A stretch of DNA of 6,096 bases from Winogradskyella sp. GTDB lineage: Bacteria; Bacteroidota; Bacteroidia; Flavobacteriales; Flavobacteriaceae. Location of the stretch: NCBI GenBank assembly GCA_030149115.1, contig JASBSE010000074.1, positions 1-6,096 of the forward strand, given 5' to 3'. The translations under genes were made by a program, and so were the position numbers. Below, one piece after another: positions 5,259 through 6,096 of the stretch; the stretch's first letter is position 1, and the number at the start of each line of letters is the position of its first letter. The notes under the pieces were generated by a model. It saw only the letters and a program-made list of their open reading frames with translations, had not been told where the DNA came from and did not search any database.

Positions 5259-6005
5259 TTAGGTAAGCATACCTCCATCAACGTTTAATGTTTGCCCTGT
5301 AACGTAGGCACTCATATCACTAGCAAGAAAAACACATGCATTAGCAATGTCTTCTGGAGTTCCTCCACGCTTTAATGGAATAGCAGCTCTCCAACCCTTT
5401 ACAGTCTCTTCATCTAACTTCGCGGTCATTTCAGTTTCAATGAAACCTGGTGCAATCACGTTACTTCTTATATTACGCGAACCCAACTCTAATGCTACAG
5501 ATTTAGAGAATCCAATAATACCTGCTTTAGAAGCAGCATAGTTTGTTTGACCTGCATTACCTTTTACACCAACAACAGAACTCATATTAATAATTGATCC
5601 TTTTCGCTGCTTAAGCATAGTACGTTGAACGGCCTTAGTCATGTTGAATACAGATTTTAAGTTAACTTCAATAACTTTATCAAAATCCTCTTCACCCATT
5701 CGCATTAATAAGTTATCCTTAGTAATACCTGCATTATTTACTAAAATGTCTATTGAACCAAACTCTGCTAGAACATCATCTGCTAATTTTTGAGCTTCTT
5801 CAAAACTTGCTGCATTACTTTGGTAACCTTTAGCCTTTATTCCTTTACTATTAAGCTCCTTTTCCAACTCATTTGCAGCTTCCACAGAAGAGCTATATGT
5901 AAATGCCACATTAGCACCATGGTCAGCGAAAATTTCAGCGATACCTTTGCCTATACCTCTACTAGCACCAGTAACTATAGCTGTTTTACCTTCTAATAAT
6001 TTCAT
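5259..6005 (-). CDS. fabG: 3-oxoacyl-[acyl-carrier-protein] reductase FabG
   Basis: This is a cytoplasmic short-chain dehydrogenase/reductase that uses NADPH to reduce 3-oxoacyl-ACP to 3-hydroxyacyl-ACP in type II fatty-acid elongation. It has 248 residues, the usual length. The cofactor motif TGASRGIG is at 12-19 and NNAG at 90-93. The catalytic tetrad is complete: Asn115 (VIEVNL), Ser143 (NMSSVVG), Tyr156 and Lys160 (YAASK). The C-terminal part contains APGFIETEMT (185-194), and the protein ends in NVDGGMLT. Similarity to FabG runs end to end, so the ATG at 6005-6003 is secure; it is preceded by an A-rich leader without Shine-Dalgarno sequence. A strong promoter match lies 46 nt upstream, making fabG the first gene of the five-gene run. 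FabG is hard to tell from close acyl-CoA-acting relatives by sequence alone; without acp, fabD or fabF beside it, the ACP substrate rests on sequence likeness only. Confidence 0.93.
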   Translation of the reverse strand: MKLLEGKTAIVTGASRGIGKGIAEIFADHGANVAFTYSSSVEAANELEKELNSKGIKAKGYQSNAASFEEAQKLADDVLAEFGSIDILVNNAGITKDNLLMRMGEEDFDKVIEVNLKSVFNMTKAVQRTMLKQRKGSIINMSSVVGVKGNAGQTNYAASKAGIIGFSKSVALELGSRNIRSNVIAPGFIETEMTAKLDEETVKGWRAAIPLKRGGTPEDIANACVFLASDMSAYVTGQTLNVDGGMLT

Positions 6006-6050
6006 TTTTAATATTGTTGATTAGTTATGTTTACTTTCTTAGATGTCTTT

Positions 6051-6079
6051 CAAATATAATAATTACAAATTGCACCAAA
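6051..6079 (-). promoter_or_regulatory. Bacteroidota-type sigma-A promoter of fabG operon
   Basis: On the minus strand, TTTG (6079-6076) is followed after exactly 17 nt by TATATTTG (6058-6051), a perfect TAnnTTTG box. This matches the TTG-N17-TAnnTTTG arrangement known for flavobacterial housekeeping promoters. Transcription should start a few bases after 6051, giving a 5' leader of about 40 nt before the fabG ATG. The leader has no recognisable structure. The upstream gene is outside the window. Confidence 0.8.
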
Positions 6080-6096
6080 TAAAAAAACCTTACAAG

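Noticed and set aside
5347..5541. Plus-strand open frame of 64 codons
   Set aside because: It lies wholly inside fabG on the opposite strand, has no recognisable product, and fabG is unambiguous.
5790..5996. Plus-strand open frame of 68 codons
   Set aside because: It is antisense to the FabG N-terminal cofactor-binding region; the low-complexity Ser/Thr/Phe translation looks like a shadow frame.

Overview
This window is a compact, AT-rich segment (about one third G+C by eye) in which every gene lies on the minus strand. It most likely comes from a flavobacterium (Bacteroidota, Flavobacteriaceae-like). The evidence is a perfect Bacteroidota-type promoter upstream of fabG (TTTG, 17 nt, TATATTTG), no Shine-Dalgarno sequences and A/T-rich start regions instead, signal peptides ending just before Gln, and recognisable Bacteroidota forms of HisG, FabG, an SPFH protein and a large von Willebrand A (VWA) membrane protein. 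I cannot name a genus.

Read in the direction of transcription (high to low coordinates), the order is: promoter (6079-6051); fabG (6005-5259); a 177-residue exported protein with a possible PsbP/DcrB-like fold (5219-4686); a 351-residue exported protein of unknown function (4679-3624); a 677-residue three-helix membrane protein with a periplasmic VWA domain (3623-1590); and a 271-residue membrane-anchored SPFH/prohibitin-family protein (1579-764). The gaps are 39, 6, 0 and 10 nt, so these five genes look like one operon. Only fabG has a textbook metabolic role, in fatty-acid elongation. The other four all act at or beyond the inner membrane and may share an envelope function, but that is inference from context.

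A 244-nt gap (763-520) then precedes hisG, the first enzyme of histidine synthesis, which runs off the window at base 1. This gap is the most informative non-coding stretch. It encodes an 18-residue leader peptide, MTFIQLHHHHFHTCTQAS, with five His codons in six positions. A 12-bp hairpin with a T-rich tail follows, and a 9-bp alternative pairing joins the leader tail to the 5' arm of that hairpin. Together these form a classical histidine attenuator. Beyond the terminator are two further perfect inverted repeats (11 and 13 nt, in crossing order) that standard attenuation does not need. They may form an extra switch in read-through transcripts close to the hisG start.

A second oddity is the junction of the 351-residue gene and the VWA gene. 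The two frames are continuous and separated by one TAA. The VWA gene must start at the adjacent TTG or another non-ATG codon, because its frame has no Met until residue 446. I saw no mobile element, CRISPR array, tRNA, rRNA or defence system. No stretch above 300 bases lacks a gene.
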